From the NCBI GenBank assembly GCA_002353205.1, contig DEJE01000035.1:1-27407 (forward strand): a stretch of DNA of 27,407 nt. The letters run 5' to 3'. Made by a program: the position numbers and the translations under genes. Every line of letters starts with the position of its first letter. Position 1 is the stretch's first letter. Under the pieces are notes generated by a model. The model was not told the origin of the DNA. It was given only the letters and a program-made list of their open reading frames with translations, and searched no databases. Source of the stretch: Prevotella sp. UBA2756. Its GTDB lineage: Bacteria > Bacteroidota > Bacteroidia > Bacteroidales > Bacteroidaceae. Below, piece after piece: positions 8,313-16,000 of this stretch.

Positions 8313-8345
8313 CACCAATTAAGGTGAAATACGGCCGTATTTAAT

Positions 8346-9224
8346 ATGGGAATAAAGAAAAAGAAGACCCGCAGACGTCGCAGCCTGCAGGTCGTAACGT
8401 TGTGCATAAGCACCGCCATGGTGCTCGTGTTGCTGGGCATGGTGGTCTTCTCTGTGCTCACGGCGCGCAACCTCTCTGCCTACGTCAGGGAGAACCTCAC
8501 CGTCACGCTGATGCTTGCCGACGAGCTCACCACGCCGGAGGCCGAGCAGTATTGCAAGACATTGAACCGCAAGACGTATGTCAGCCACCTCACTTTCATC
8601 AGCAAGGAGCAGGCCTTGAAGGAGCTCACCGAGCAGATGGGCATCGACCCCAGTGAGTTCGCGGGCTTCAATCCCACGCAGAGCAGCGTGGAGCTGCAGC
8701 TCCACGCCGACTATGCCAACAGCGACTCGCTGCGATGGATTGCCGCCGAGCTGAAGAAAGACGCGAAGGTGCAGGAACTGACCTATCCTAAAGACATGAT
8801 CGACAGCGTGAACAAGATGCTCACGAAGATCAACATCGTGCTGCTGGCCCTCGCCGTGCTGCTGCTCATCGTGTCGTTCTCGCTCATCAACAACAGCATC
8901 CGGCTGAGCATCTACGCCCGCCGCTTCTCCATCCACACCATGAAGCTCGTCGGAGCGTCGTGGGGATTCATCCGACGCCCGTTCATCCGACGCAGCGTTA
9001 CCATCGGGCTCGTCTCGGCTTTGCTCGCCATATTGGTTCTCGCCGGATGCGTCTACGCCCTCTACCGCTACGACAACAACGTGCTCAGCATCATCAGATG
9101 GGAGGAAATGGGCATCGTGGCGGCCGCTGTCACGGTGGCCGGAGTGCTCATCTCCATGCTCTGCACATGGTTCTCGGTGAACCGTTTCCTGCGCATGAAG
9201 GCCGGTGAGCTCTACAAGATCTGA
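8346..9224 (+). CDS. ftsX: Cell division protein FtsX
   Basis: A 292-residue inner-membrane protein: basic cytoplasmic N-terminus (KKKKTRRRRS), TM1 at about 18-40, a periplasmic domain of about 130 residues, then three TMs in an FtsX-type permease domain with the string SINNSIRLSIYARRFSIHTMKLVGAS (first residues read SLINNS). FtsX works with the ATPase FtsE to control peptidoglycan hydrolases during division. No ftsE is adjacent, which is usual in Bacteroidota. It is first in a tight operon with DUF3098, uppP, truB, queA and folK. Confidence 0.93.
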   Translation: MGIKKKKTRRRRSLQVVTLCISTAMVLVLLGMVVFSVLTARNLSAYVRENLTVTLMLADELTTPEAEQYCKTLNRKTYVSHLTFISKEQALKELTEQMGIDPSEFAGFNPTQSSVELQLHADYANSDSLRWIAAELKKDAKVQELTYPKDMIDSVNKMLTKINIVLLALAVLLLIVSFSLINNSIRLSIYARRFSIHTMKLVGASWGFIRRPFIRRSVTIGLVSALLAILVLAGCVYALYRYDNNVLSIIRWEEMGIVAAAVTVAGVLISMLCTWFSVNRFLRMKAGELYKI

Positions 9225-9242
9225 CAAAAAATAATTATAGAA

Positions 9243-9473
9243 ATGGAAAAGAAAAACCTGGCCTTTGGCCGAATGAACTTCATCCTGTTGGCCGTCAGCA
9301 TGGCCGTCGTCGTCATCGGACTCATCCTGATGAGCGGCGGTGCCACCACCGACGAGGCTTTCAACCCCGACATCTTCAGTGCCATGCACATCAAGGTGGC
9401 TCCCGTGGTCACTTTTATCGGCTTCGTGTCTATCATCGTGGCCATTATGTGGAAACCGAAAGGCAAGGAGTAA
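9243..9473 (+). CDS. DUF3098 two-TM membrane protein
   Basis: A 76-residue inner-membrane protein with two hydrophobic helices (about 11-30 and 52-69), a short polar loop containing FNPDIFS, and a positively charged C-terminus. The N-terminal LAFGRMNFILL is the hallmark of DUF3098, a Bacteroidota family with no known function. It lies 18 bp after ftsX and 6 bp before uppP, the conserved position for this family, hinting at a role in division or envelope work. Confidence 0.9.
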   Translation: MEKKNLAFGRMNFILLAVSMAVVVIGLILMSGGATTDEAFNPDIFSAMHIKVAPVVTFIGFVSIIVAIMWKPKGKE

Positions 9474-9479
9474 GGAGCG

Positions 9480-10280
9480 ATGGACTGGATTCAAGCACTG
9501 ATATTGGGGCTCATTCAGGGCCTCACCGAGTATCTGCCTGTAAGTAGCAGCGGCCATCTCACCATCGGGCAAGAGATCCTCGGAGTGAGTGGCGAGGACA
9601 ATCTGGCCTTCGATGTCGTCGTCCATGTGGCCACCGTGCTCAGCACCCTCGTCGTGCTGTGGAGCGAGGTGGTGTGGATCGTGAAGGGATTCTTCAAGTT
9701 CCAGATGAACGACGAGATGCGCTATGTCATCAACATCCTCGTGTCCATGATCCCCGTGGGCATCGTCGGCGTGTTCTTCAAGGAGCAGGTCGAGGCCATC
9801 TTTGGCTCCGGCTTGCTGGTGGTGGGCATCTGCCTGCTCGTCACGGCAACGCTGCTGACCTTCACCTATTTCGCACGTCCGCGGCAGAAAGAGAAGATCA
9901 GCGTCCGCGACGCCTTCATCATCGGCGTCGCACAGGCCTGTGCCGTGCTCCCCGGACTGTCGCGCTCCGGCAGTACCATCGCCACCGGACTGCTGTTGGG
10001 CAACAAGAAGGAGCGACTGGCACAGTTCTCCTTCATCATGGTCATCCCCCCCATCCTCGGCGAGGCTTTCCTCAACGTGGTGAAGGCCGCCCAGGGCGAG
10101 GAAATCTTCGCCACCATCGACACCGTGCCCCTCGTGGTGGGCTTCCTGGCCGCCTTCCTTTCGGGATGCGTCGCCTGCAAGTGGATGATCAATATCGTCA
10201 AGCGTGGCAAACTCATCTACTTCGGCATCTATTGCGCTATCGTAGGTCTGATTGCCATCGCCTATAGTATGATGAGTTAA
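9480..10280 (+). CDS. uppP: Undecaprenyl-diphosphate phosphatase
   Basis: A 266-residue polytopic membrane enzyme of the BacA/UppP family. It dephosphorylates undecaprenyl diphosphate to recycle the lipid carrier for peptidoglycan and other envelope polymers, and overproduction gives bacitracin resistance in model species. Both signature regions are present: GLTEYLPVSSSGHL near residues 14-27 and PGLSRSGSTIATGLLLG near 157-173. The length is normal. The start is 6 bp after DUF3098 with a GGAG ribosome site. Confidence 0.97.
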   Translation: MDWIQALILGLIQGLTEYLPVSSSGHLTIGQEILGVSGEDNLAFDVVVHVATVLSTLVVLWSEVVWIVKGFFKFQMNDEMRYVINILVSMIPVGIVGVFFKEQVEAIFGSGLLVVGICLLVTATLLTFTYFARPRQKEKISVRDAFIIGVAQACAVLPGLSRSGSTIATGLLLGNKKERLAQFSFIMVIPPILGEAFLNVVKAAQGEEIFATIDTVPLVVGFLAAFLSGCVACKWMINIVKRGKLIYFGIYCAIVGLIAIAYSMMS

Positions 10281-10308
10281 GAAGAAACGAAATAAACAAC
10301 CGTCAACG

Positions 10309-11007
10309 TTGAATTTCCGCGAAGGAGAAATCATCTGCATCAACAAGCCATACGCCATGTCGAGCTTCGGCGCACTGGCTCATATCCGTTTCCTGCTCAC
10401 CAAGCGCATGGGCTACAAGGTGAAGGTGGGCCATGCTGGCACACTCGACCCCCTGGCAACGGGCGTCCTCGTACTCTGCACGGGGAAGAAGACGAAAGAG
10501 ATAGAGACCCTGCAGGCCCACGACAAGGAGTATGTGGCCACACTGCAGCTCGGTGCCTCCACCGCCAGCCACGACATGGAGCATCCCGTCGACGAGGTGT
10601 TCCCCACCGATGGCATCACGCGGCAGCGGGTAGAGGCCGTCCTGGCCACCTTCGTCGGCGATGTGCAGCAGGTGCCGCCCGTCTACAGCGCCGTCTGCGT
10701 CAACGGGAAGCGCGCCTATCAGCTCAGCCGCAAGGGCAAGGAGTTCGAGATTCAGGCCAAGCAGGTGTATATCGACGAGATCGAGCTGCTCCATTTCGAC
10801 CCCGAGCTCATGCAGATGAGCATCCGCGTATGCTGCGGCAAGGGCACCTACATCCGCTCCCTAGCACGCGACATCGGTCAGGCCCTCGACAGCGGAGCCT
10901 TCCTCACGTCGCTCTGCCGCACCCGCAGCGGAAGCGTCACCGTCGACCAGTGTGTCACGCTGGAGCAGTTTCCCGCGTGGCTCGACCAACAAGATATAGA
11001 AGGATAA
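10309..11007 (+). CDS. truB: tRNA pseudouridine-55 synthase TruB
   Basis: A 232-residue pseudouridine synthase forming the T-loop pseudouridine 55 in tRNAs. The catalytic aspartate is Asp47 in GHAGTLDPLATGVL, and the downstream strings PPVYSAVCVNGKRAYQLSRKG and CGKGTYIRSLARDIG are TruB signatures. The start is a TTG: between the in-frame stop at 10273-10275 and this codon there is no ATG or GTG. The first ATG downstream (10357) would remove the conserved INKPYAMSS segment. The C-terminal PUA domain of E. coli TruB is missing, as is usual in this phylum. It is 28 bp after uppP and 7 bp before queA. Confidence 0.95.
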   Translation: MNFREGEIICINKPYAMSSFGALAHIRFLLTKRMGYKVKVGHAGTLDPLATGVLVLCTGKKTKEIETLQAHDKEYVATLQLGASTASHDMEHPVDEVFPTDGITRQRVEAVLATFVGDVQQVPPVYSAVCVNGKRAYQLSRKGKEFEIQAKQVYIDEIELLHFDPELMQMSIRVCCGKGTYIRSLARDIGQALDSGAFLTSLCRTRSGSVTVDQCVTLEQFPAWLDQQDIEG

Positions 11008-11014
11008 GCAAAAT

Positions 11015-12187
11015 ATGAAGTTATCACAATTCAAGTTTAAGTTGCCGGAGGAGCAGATAGCCCTCTATCCGCACAGTATCTACCGAGAGTTCGAAAACGA
11101 CAAGGGAGAGAAGGAGACCGTGCGTATCACGCGGCGCGACGAATGTCGGCTGATGGTCCTCCACCGCAAGTCGCAGACCATCGACATGTTCAAGACCGAC
11201 GAGCAGGGCAACCCGCTGAAAGACAAGAAGGGGAACCCCGTCTATCTCGACTTCCGCACCGTGCTCGACTATTTCGACAAGGACGATGTGTTCATCTTCA
11301 ACGACACGAAGGTGTTCCCAGCCCGCCTCTACGGCACCAAAGAGAAGACCGACGCGAAGATCGAGGTGTTCCTACTGCGCGAGCTCAACCGTGAAATGCG
11401 TCTGTGGGACGTCCTCGTGGAGCCCGCACGGAAGATTCGCATCGGCAACAAGCTCTTCTTCGACGACAGCAGCACCATGGTGGCCGAGGTCATCGACAAC
11501 ACCACCAGCCGCGGACGAACACTGCGGTTCCTCTACGACTGTCCGCACGATGAGTTCAAGGAGGATCTCTACAAGCTCGGACAGGCACCGTTGCCGCACT
11601 ATATCATCGACCGACGGCCCGTCACAGCCGAGGATCTCGACGACTTCCAGTGCATCTTCGCAAGCAAGGAGGGGGCTGTCACAGCGCCTGCCAGCGGCCT
11701 CCATTTCTCGCGCGAGATGATGAAACGCATGGAGATCAAGGGCATCAACTTCGCCTTTATCACCCTCCATTGCGCCCTGGGCAACTTCCACGGCATCGAG
11801 GTGGAGGACCTCACCAAGCACAAGATGGACTCCGAACAGATGTTCGTCGAGAAGGAAGCCTGCGACATGGTCAACAAGGCCAAGCTCGAAGGCCATCATG
11901 TTTGCGCCGTCGGCACCAGCGTGCTGAAGGCCACTGAGACGGCCGTGGGCACCGACAAGCTGCTCAAGGAGTACGAGGGATGGACCAACAAGTTCATCTT
12001 CCCGCCCTACGAGTTCGGCGTGGCCGACTCCATGATCGCCAACTTCTACCATCCGCTGTCCACGCTGCTCATGGAGACGGCAGCCTTCGGCGGCTACGAC
12101 CTCGTGATGGAGGCCTACGACAAAGCCGTCAGCAACGGCTATCTCTTCGGATGCTATGGCGATGCCATGCTCATTGTCGACGACTGA
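11015..12187 (+). CDS. queA: SAM:tRNA ribosyltransferase-isomerase QueA
   Basis: A 390-residue enzyme that transfers the ribosyl part of S-adenosylmethionine to preQ1-modified tRNA, giving epoxyqueuosine. Family strings are seen in order: LPEEQIALYP at the N-terminus, DVFIFNDTKVFPARLYG, WDVLVEPARKIRIG, SKEGAVTAPASGLHFS, FITLHCALGNF, and a C-terminal TNKFIFPPYEF then NFYHPLSTLLM. It is longer than the roughly 350-residue E. coli enzyme because of an N-terminal insertion (about 20-70). Its stop codon overlaps the folK start as TGATG, so translation is probably coupled. Confidence 0.97.
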   Translation: MKLSQFKFKLPEEQIALYPHSIYREFENDKGEKETVRITRRDECRLMVLHRKSQTIDMFKTDEQGNPLKDKKGNPVYLDFRTVLDYFDKDDVFIFNDTKVFPARLYGTKEKTDAKIEVFLLRELNREMRLWDVLVEPARKIRIGNKLFFDDSSTMVAEVIDNTTSRGRTLRFLYDCPHDEFKEDLYKLGQAPLPHYIIDRRPVTAEDLDDFQCIFASKEGAVTAPASGLHFSREMMKRMEIKGINFAFITLHCALGNFHGIEVEDLTKHKMDSEQMFVEKEACDMVNKAKLEGHHVCAVGTSVLKATETAVGTDKLLKEYEGWTNKFIFPPYEFGVADSMIANFYHPLSTLLMETAAFGGYDLVMEAYDKAVSNGYLFGCYGDAMLIVDD

Positions 12188-12609
12188 TGAGTCTCCACAC
12201 CGTATATCTGAGTCTGGGCAGTAACCTCGGGCACCGTCGGCGCAACATACGGCGGGCCATCGAGAGGATAGGAGAGCTGATTGGCACCGTCGTGCGCCAG
12301 TCGGCTCTCTTCGAAACGGAGCCCTGGGGCTTCCGCTCCGACCATCGTTTCGTCAACGCCGCCGTCTGCTGCACCACCCACCTCACGCCGCGGCAGCTCC
12401 TCGAAGCCACGCAGCAGATAGAGCGCGAGCTCGGACGCACGCAGAAGTCGGCAGGAGGCGTCTATCACGACCGCCTCATCGACATCGACATCCTCCTCTA
12501 CGACGATATCACCGTCAGCGAGCCCGACCTGCACATCCCCCATCCCCTCATGCACGAGCGCCCCTTCGTCATGGTCCCCCTGCAAGAGATCCTTCCCCCC
12601 AGCGAGTAA
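12187..12609 (+). CDS. folK: Dihydropterin pyrophosphokinase FolK
   Basis: A 140-residue 6-hydroxymethyl-7,8-dihydropterin pyrophosphokinase, the folate step that activates the pterin for joining to p-aminobenzoate. Motifs: VYLSLGSNLG at the N-terminus, TEPWGF, FVNAAV, and the Mg-binding DRLIDIDILLYDD followed by IPHPLMHERPFVMVPLQEI. The ATG at 12187 shares its A with the queA TGA. An open frame continues upstream but lies wholly inside queA and does not resemble FolK. It is last in the ftsX operon; an 8-bp repeat array and a terminator follow. Confidence 0.95.
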   Translation: MSLHTVYLSLGSNLGHRRRNIRRAIERIGELIGTVVRQSALFETEPWGFRSDHRFVNAAVCCTTHLTPRQLLEATQQIERELGRTQKSAGGVYHDRLIDIDILLYDDITVSEPDLHIPHPLMHERPFVMVPLQEILPPSE

Positions 12610-12615
12610 TCGCCT

Positions 12616-12690
12616 TTATCCCGGAATGCCGGAATCCCGTTATCCCGAAATGCCGAAATCCCGTCATCCCGAAATCCCGCCCCCCCCCCG
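12616..12690. repeat. 8-bp degenerate tandem array A with C10 tract
   Basis: Eight consecutive 8-bp units fit NNATSCCG without a break in register from 12616 to 12679, followed by ten C at 12680-12689. The array begins 7 bp after the folK stop and ends against the A8 of the rpsO terminator. The same unit occurs at 22192-22279 and 25303-25393. Confidence 0.85.
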
Positions 12691-12741
12691 AAAAAAAACA
12701 AAGAGGAGACAGACGCATCAGCGTTTGTCTCCTCTTCGTTT
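12691..12741 (-). terminator. Bidirectional terminator of rpsO and folK
   Basis: An 11-bp stem (12701-12711 with 12726-12736) extended by a G-T pair and ACGC/GCGT, with a four-base loop. The minus-strand tail includes eight T, a strong end for rpsO. The plus-strand tail is CGTTTT, weaker, for the ftsX-folK transcript. Confidence 0.88.
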
Positions 12742-12756
12742 TGGGGCTTGCCCGTC

Positions 12757-13026
12757 TTATCGGCGCAGACCGAGAGCCTTCACGATGGCGCGATAGCGGT
12801 TGATGTCGCGATCCTTCAGGTAGGTGAGCAGTGAGCGGCGCTTACCGACGAGCTTGGTCAGCGAGCGAGCGGTGTCGTGGTCCTTGTGGTTCTTCTTCAG
12901 GTGCTCAGTCAGGTGGCTGATGCGATAGGTGAAGAGAGCAATCTGGCTCTCAGCAGAACCCGTGTCGGTGGCCGACTGTCCGTACTTCTCGAAAATCTCG
13001 GTTTTCTTTTCTTTGTTTAAATACAT
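12757..13026 (-). CDS. rpsO: 30S ribosomal protein S15
   Basis: An 89-residue small-subunit protein that binds 16S rRNA helix 22 early in assembly. The sequence has the family strings TGSAESQIALFTYRISHLTEHLK, HKDHDTARSLTKLVGKRRSLLTYLKD and YRAIVKALGLR, with normal length. It is monocistronic, with its own promoter and a strong terminator. The leader of about 100 nt is longer than at other genes here and contains an 8-bp inverted pair close to the start, which may serve autoregulation as known for S15 in several bacteria (inference). Confidence 0.98.
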   Translation of the reverse strand: MYLNKEKKTEIFEKYGQSATDTGSAESQIALFTYRISHLTEHLKKNHKDHDTARSLTKLVGKRRSLLTYLKDRDINRYRAIVKALGLRR

Positions 13027-13036
13027 GGTTTTGAAT

Positions 13037-13088
13037 GATTAATGAGTTTTGAAATTACATCCTTCTGATGCTATGCCTGCCATTAATC
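13037..13088 (-). promoter_or_regulatory. Inverted pair in the rpsO leader
   Basis: GATTAATG at 13037-13044 and CATTAATC at 13081-13088 are perfect complements separated by 36 bases in the untranslated leader of rpsO, ending 10 bases before the ATG. The pair could form a translational operator; no known S15-binding motif was identified. Confidence 0.35.
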
Positions 13089-13136
13089 ACAACAAGGCGA
13101 CATCGTCGAATGCATCGGATTTTCCGAAATCGGGTG

Positions 13137-13168
13137 CAAAGGTACAACGATTTTGCCGTTATACCAAA
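13137..13168 (-). promoter_or_regulatory. Promoter of rpsO
   Basis: On the minus strand TTTG (13168-13165), a 20-bp spacer and TACCTTTG (13144-13137) match the Bacteroidota -33/-7 consensus exactly. Confidence 0.85.
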
Positions 13169-13204
13169 CTTTTCCGCGAAAACTTCTACTTTTCTCCCTT
13201 TCTT

Positions 13205-13235
13205 TTTGCCGTTTCACTGAAAATGTGTAATTTCG
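13205..13235 (+). promoter_or_regulatory. Promoter of murF-alr
   Basis: TTTG at 13205-13208, a 19-bp spacer and TAATTTCG at 13228-13235, one base off the -7 consensus. Its position leaves a leader of about 15 bases before the ATG at 13256 and argues against the longer upstream start. Confidence 0.65.
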
Positions 13236-13255
13236 CGGCACGAAAGGATAAAGAC

Positions 13256-15859
13256 ATGACCTATACAATTGAAAAAATCACGACGCTCATCGGGGCGCGC
13301 CGCTTTGGCAGCGCCGAAGCCCGCATCGGATGGCTGCTCACCGACAGCCGCTCGCTCTGCTTCCCCGAGGAGACGCTGTTCTTCGCACTGAAGAGCAGCC
13401 GAAACGATGGACACAGATATATCGGTGACCTCTATAAGCGCGGCGTGCGCAACTTCGTCGTCAGCGAAGCACCGCAGGAAGTGGGGACCGAGGGCGGCAA
13501 GGGGAGCGCCGCCGACTGGCTCACGACCTGTCCCGAGGCCAACGTGCTCCTCGTCACCGACACACTGGCTGCCCTGCAGCGCCTGGCCGAGCGCCATCGC
13601 GACGAGTTCCAGATACCCATCGTAGGCATCACGGGCTCCAACGGCAAGACCATGGTCAAAGAGTGGCTCTACCAGCTCCTATCGGGCGTAGGCGTGCAGG
13701 ACGGGCAGAGCCCGACAGCGGCGCCGGACGCACATCATGGCGAAGCCCTCGCCGTCACGCGGTCGCCCCGCAGCTACAACTCGCAGATCGGCGTTCCCCT
13801 GTCGGTATGGCTCCTCAACGAGCATTCCAGCGTGGGAATCTTCGAAGCGGGCATCAGCCAGCCCGGAGAGATGGAGCGTCTGCGCGACATCATACAGCCC
13901 ACCGTCGGCGTCTTCACCCATCTGGGCACCGCCCACCAGGAGAATTTCCGATCGCTCGAAGAGAAATGCACCGAGAAGCTGAGGCTCATGCACGACACCG
14001 AGGCCATCGTCTACTGTTCCGACAGCGACATCGTGGCGCGCTGTGTGCGCCGCAGCGGCTACCGTGGCGACATCATAGCGTGGTCGCGGCAGAACAGCAG
14101 CGCACCGATGTTCATCTCCGACGTCAGCACCGACGGCCTGTCAACGACCATCTCCTATATATATAAAGGAACGCGCGAGAAGTTCACCATCCCCTTCATC
14201 GACGCTGCTTCGGTCGAGAACGCCATCACCTGCGCCACCGTGGCCCTCTATCTGGGACTCTCTGCCCAGCAGCTCGCGCTCCGCATGCCGCGGCTCGAGC
14301 CTGTGGCCATGCGCCTGGAGGTGAAGGAGGGACAGCGCGGGTGCATCATCATCAACGACTCCTACAACTCCGACGTCAACTCCCTCGACATCGCACTCGA
14401 CTTCATGCAGCGACGCGCGCAGGGCAACCGCCGCCAACAGACCACGGGAGCAGCATCGGCACTGCCCCAGACGCTCATCCTGAGCGACATCTACCAGAGC
14501 GGTGAGGCACAGCAGACGCTCTACAGCGAGGTGGCGCAGCTCATCGAGAAGCGCGGCATCGGGAAGCTCATCGGCATAGGACCCGAGATCACGGCCTGTG
14601 CCGACGTCTTCACACCAGGAGAGAAGCATTTCTTCCCATCGACGGAGCTGTTCATCGACAGCAACATCTTCCAAGACCTCCACGACGAGGTCATCCTCCT
14701 CAAGGGTGCGCGGCGCTTCGGCTTCGACCGCATCACCGAGCTCCTCGAGCAGAAGGTCCACGAGACCATCCTCGAGGTGAATCTCTCCGCCGTGGTCGAC
14801 AATCTGAACTACTACCGCTCGTTCCTCCGTCCGGAGACGAAGATGGTGTGCATGATCAAGGCCGACGGCTACGGAGCCGGAGCCGTCGAGATTGCCAAGA
14901 CCCTGCAGGAGCACCGCGTCGACTACCTCGCAGTGGCCGTGGCCGACGAGGGCGTGACCCTCCGCAAGGCCGGCATCACCAGCAACATCATGGTGATGAA
15001 CCCCGAGATGTCGTCGTTCAAGACCCTCTTCGACTACGACCTCGAGCCCGAGGTGTACTCCTTCCGGCTGCTCGACGCCCTGGTGCGCGCTGCCCGAAAG
15101 GAGGGAATCACGGGCTGGCCCGTACACATCAAGCTCGACACCGGCATGCACCGACTCGGATTCCATCCCGTCGACGACATGCCGCTCCTCATCGAGCGCC
15201 TCCGCAACCAGCAGGCTGTCATCCCGAGATCCGTCTTCAGCCACTTCGTAGGAAGCGACAGCGACGCCTTCGACGACTTCTCTGCCCGACAGTTCGCGCT
15301 CTTCGACGAGGGCAGCCGACAGCTGCAGGCAGCCTTCGGCCACAAGATCCTCCGCCACATGGACAACTCCGCCGGCATCGAGCACTTCCCCGAGCGACAG
15401 ATGGACATGTGCCGCTTAGGAATCGGCCTCTATGGGGTGAATCCGAGAGAGAATGAAGCGGCCTCCCTTCACTGCGTCTCCACCCTCAAAACCACTATCC
15501 TGCAGCTGCGCAACGTACCGGCAGGCGACAGCGTGGGCTACAGCCGACGCACCGTGCTCGAGCGCGACAGCATCATCGGAGCCATCCCCATCGGATATGC
15601 CGACGGACTGAACCGGCATCTCGGCAACCGCCACGGCTACTGTCTCGTCAACGGGCAACGGGCACCCTACGTCGGCAACATCTGCATGGACGTGGCGATG
15701 ATCGACGTCACTGGCATCCCATGCCGCGAGGGCGACATGGTGGAGATCTTCGGCGAGCACCTGCCCGTCACGGCACTCTCCGACGAGATCGGCACCATCC
15801 CCTACGAGGTCCTCACCTCAGTGTCGAACCGCGTCAAGCGCGTCTACTTCCAAGACTGA
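13256..15859 (+). CDS. murF-alr: MurF-alanine racemase fusion
   Basis: An 867-residue bifunctional cytoplasmic enzyme. Residues 1 to about 480 are MurF, the ligase adding D-Ala-D-Ala to UDP-MurNAc-tripeptide, with the ATP loop GITGSNGKT at 124-132, then YNSQIGVPLSVW and FEAGISQPGEM. From about 505 the chain is alanine racemase, which makes the D-Ala used by that pathway. Its PLP lysine is Lys535 in MIKADGYGAG, followed by MHRLGF, the catalytic-type Tyr762 (VGYSRR), GYADGLNR and GNICMD. The fusion is common in Bacteroidota. Against typical members, extra low-complexity stretches are seen at about 143-166 and 398-420. The ATG at 13256 fits the promoter; an upstream ATG at 13049 would read through it. 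Confidence 0.95.
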   Translation: MTYTIEKITTLIGARRFGSAEARIGWLLTDSRSLCFPEETLFFALKSSRNDGHRYIGDLYKRGVRNFVVSEAPQEVGTEGGKGSAADWLTTCPEANVLLVTDTLAALQRLAERHRDEFQIPIVGITGSNGKTMVKEWLYQLLSGVGVQDGQSPTAAPDAHHGEALAVTRSPRSYNSQIGVPLSVWLLNEHSSVGIFEAGISQPGEMERLRDIIQPTVGVFTHLGTAHQENFRSLEEKCTEKLRLMHDTEAIVYCSDSDIVARCVRRSGYRGDIIAWSRQNSSAPMFISDVSTDGLSTTISYIYKGTREKFTIPFIDAASVENAITCATVALYLGLSAQQLALRMPRLEPVAMRLEVKEGQRGCIIINDSYNSDVNSLDIALDFMQRRAQGNRRQQTTGAASALPQTLILSDIYQSGEAQQTLYSEVAQLIEKRGIGKLIGIGPEITACADVFTPGEKHFFPSTELFIDSNIFQDLHDEVILLKGARRFGFDRITELLEQKVHETILEVNLSAVVDNLNYYRSFLRPETKMVCMIKADGYGAGAVEIAKTLQEHRVDYLAVAVADEGVTLRKAGITSNIMVMNPEMSSFKTLFDYDLEPEVYSFRLLDALVRAARKEGITGWPVHIKLDTGMHRLGFHPVDDMPLLIERLRNQQAVIPRSVFSHFVGSDSDAFDDFSARQFALFDEGSRQLQAAFGHKILRHMDNSAGIEHFPERQMDMCRLGIGLYGVNPRENEAASLHCVSTLKTTILQLRNVPAGDSVGYSRRTVLERDSIIGAIPIGYADGLNRHLGNRHGYCLVNGQRAPYVGNICMDVAMIDVTGIPCREGDMVEIFGEHLPVTALSDEIGTIPYEVLTSVSNRVKRVYFQD

Positions 15860-15898
15860 TAAGAGTGAAGAATTGAAAAAAGATAAAGAAGAATAACA

Positions 15899-15945
15899 TC
15901 AGCGGGACAAGAAGACTCATCCTTCTTGTCCCGCTGACATTTTAT
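15899..15945 (+). terminator. Terminator after murF-alr
   Basis: A perfect 16-bp stem (15899-15914 with 15922-15937) with a seven-base loop, followed by CATTTTATT. It lies 40 bases after the stop codon. Confidence 0.85.
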
Positions 15946-15955
15946 TCTTATACTT

Positions 15956-15999
15956 CCCCCTCCCTTCGGGAGGGCTGGGGAGGGCTCTTTCGGGAGGGC
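15956..15999. repeat. GC-rich palindromic repeat, copy 1
   Basis: A CCCTCCC-TTC-GGGAGGG hairpin (15958-15974) followed by GCTGGGGAGGGCTC and a second TTTCGGGAGGG. It closely resembles the element at 18687-18760 in the same orientation. Related C/G-rich palindromes are dispersed in many Bacteroidota genomes. It lies between the murF-alr terminator and the end of the large secreted gene. Confidence 0.75.
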
Positions 16000-16000
16000 T

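Noticed and set aside
8319..10358. A 679-codon open frame on the minus strand across ftsX, DUF3098 and uppP
   Set aside because: It is antisense to three well-recognised genes, and its protein is rich in His, Asp and Glu with no motif. Such frames arise from GC-rich codon use.
12680..12689. C10 tract as a phase-variation switch of a coding region
   Set aside because: It lies between the folK stop and the rpsO terminator, outside any reading frame; only length variation without a coding effect is expected.
12498..12701. Short frames whose peptides read like FRDNGIPAFRD (also at 22117-22311 and 25281-26381)
   Set aside because: These are translations of the 8-bp repeat arrays. An 8-bp period gives a repeating peptide every 24 bases without being a gene.
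13049..13255. Extended N-terminus of murF-alr from an ATG at 13049
   Set aside because: The added 69 residues resemble no MurF and would place the promoter box at 13228-13235 inside the gene.
14141..15385. A 414-codon minus-strand frame inside murF-alr
   Set aside because: Antisense to conserved catalytic segments of the fusion enzyme, with biased composition and no family resemblance.
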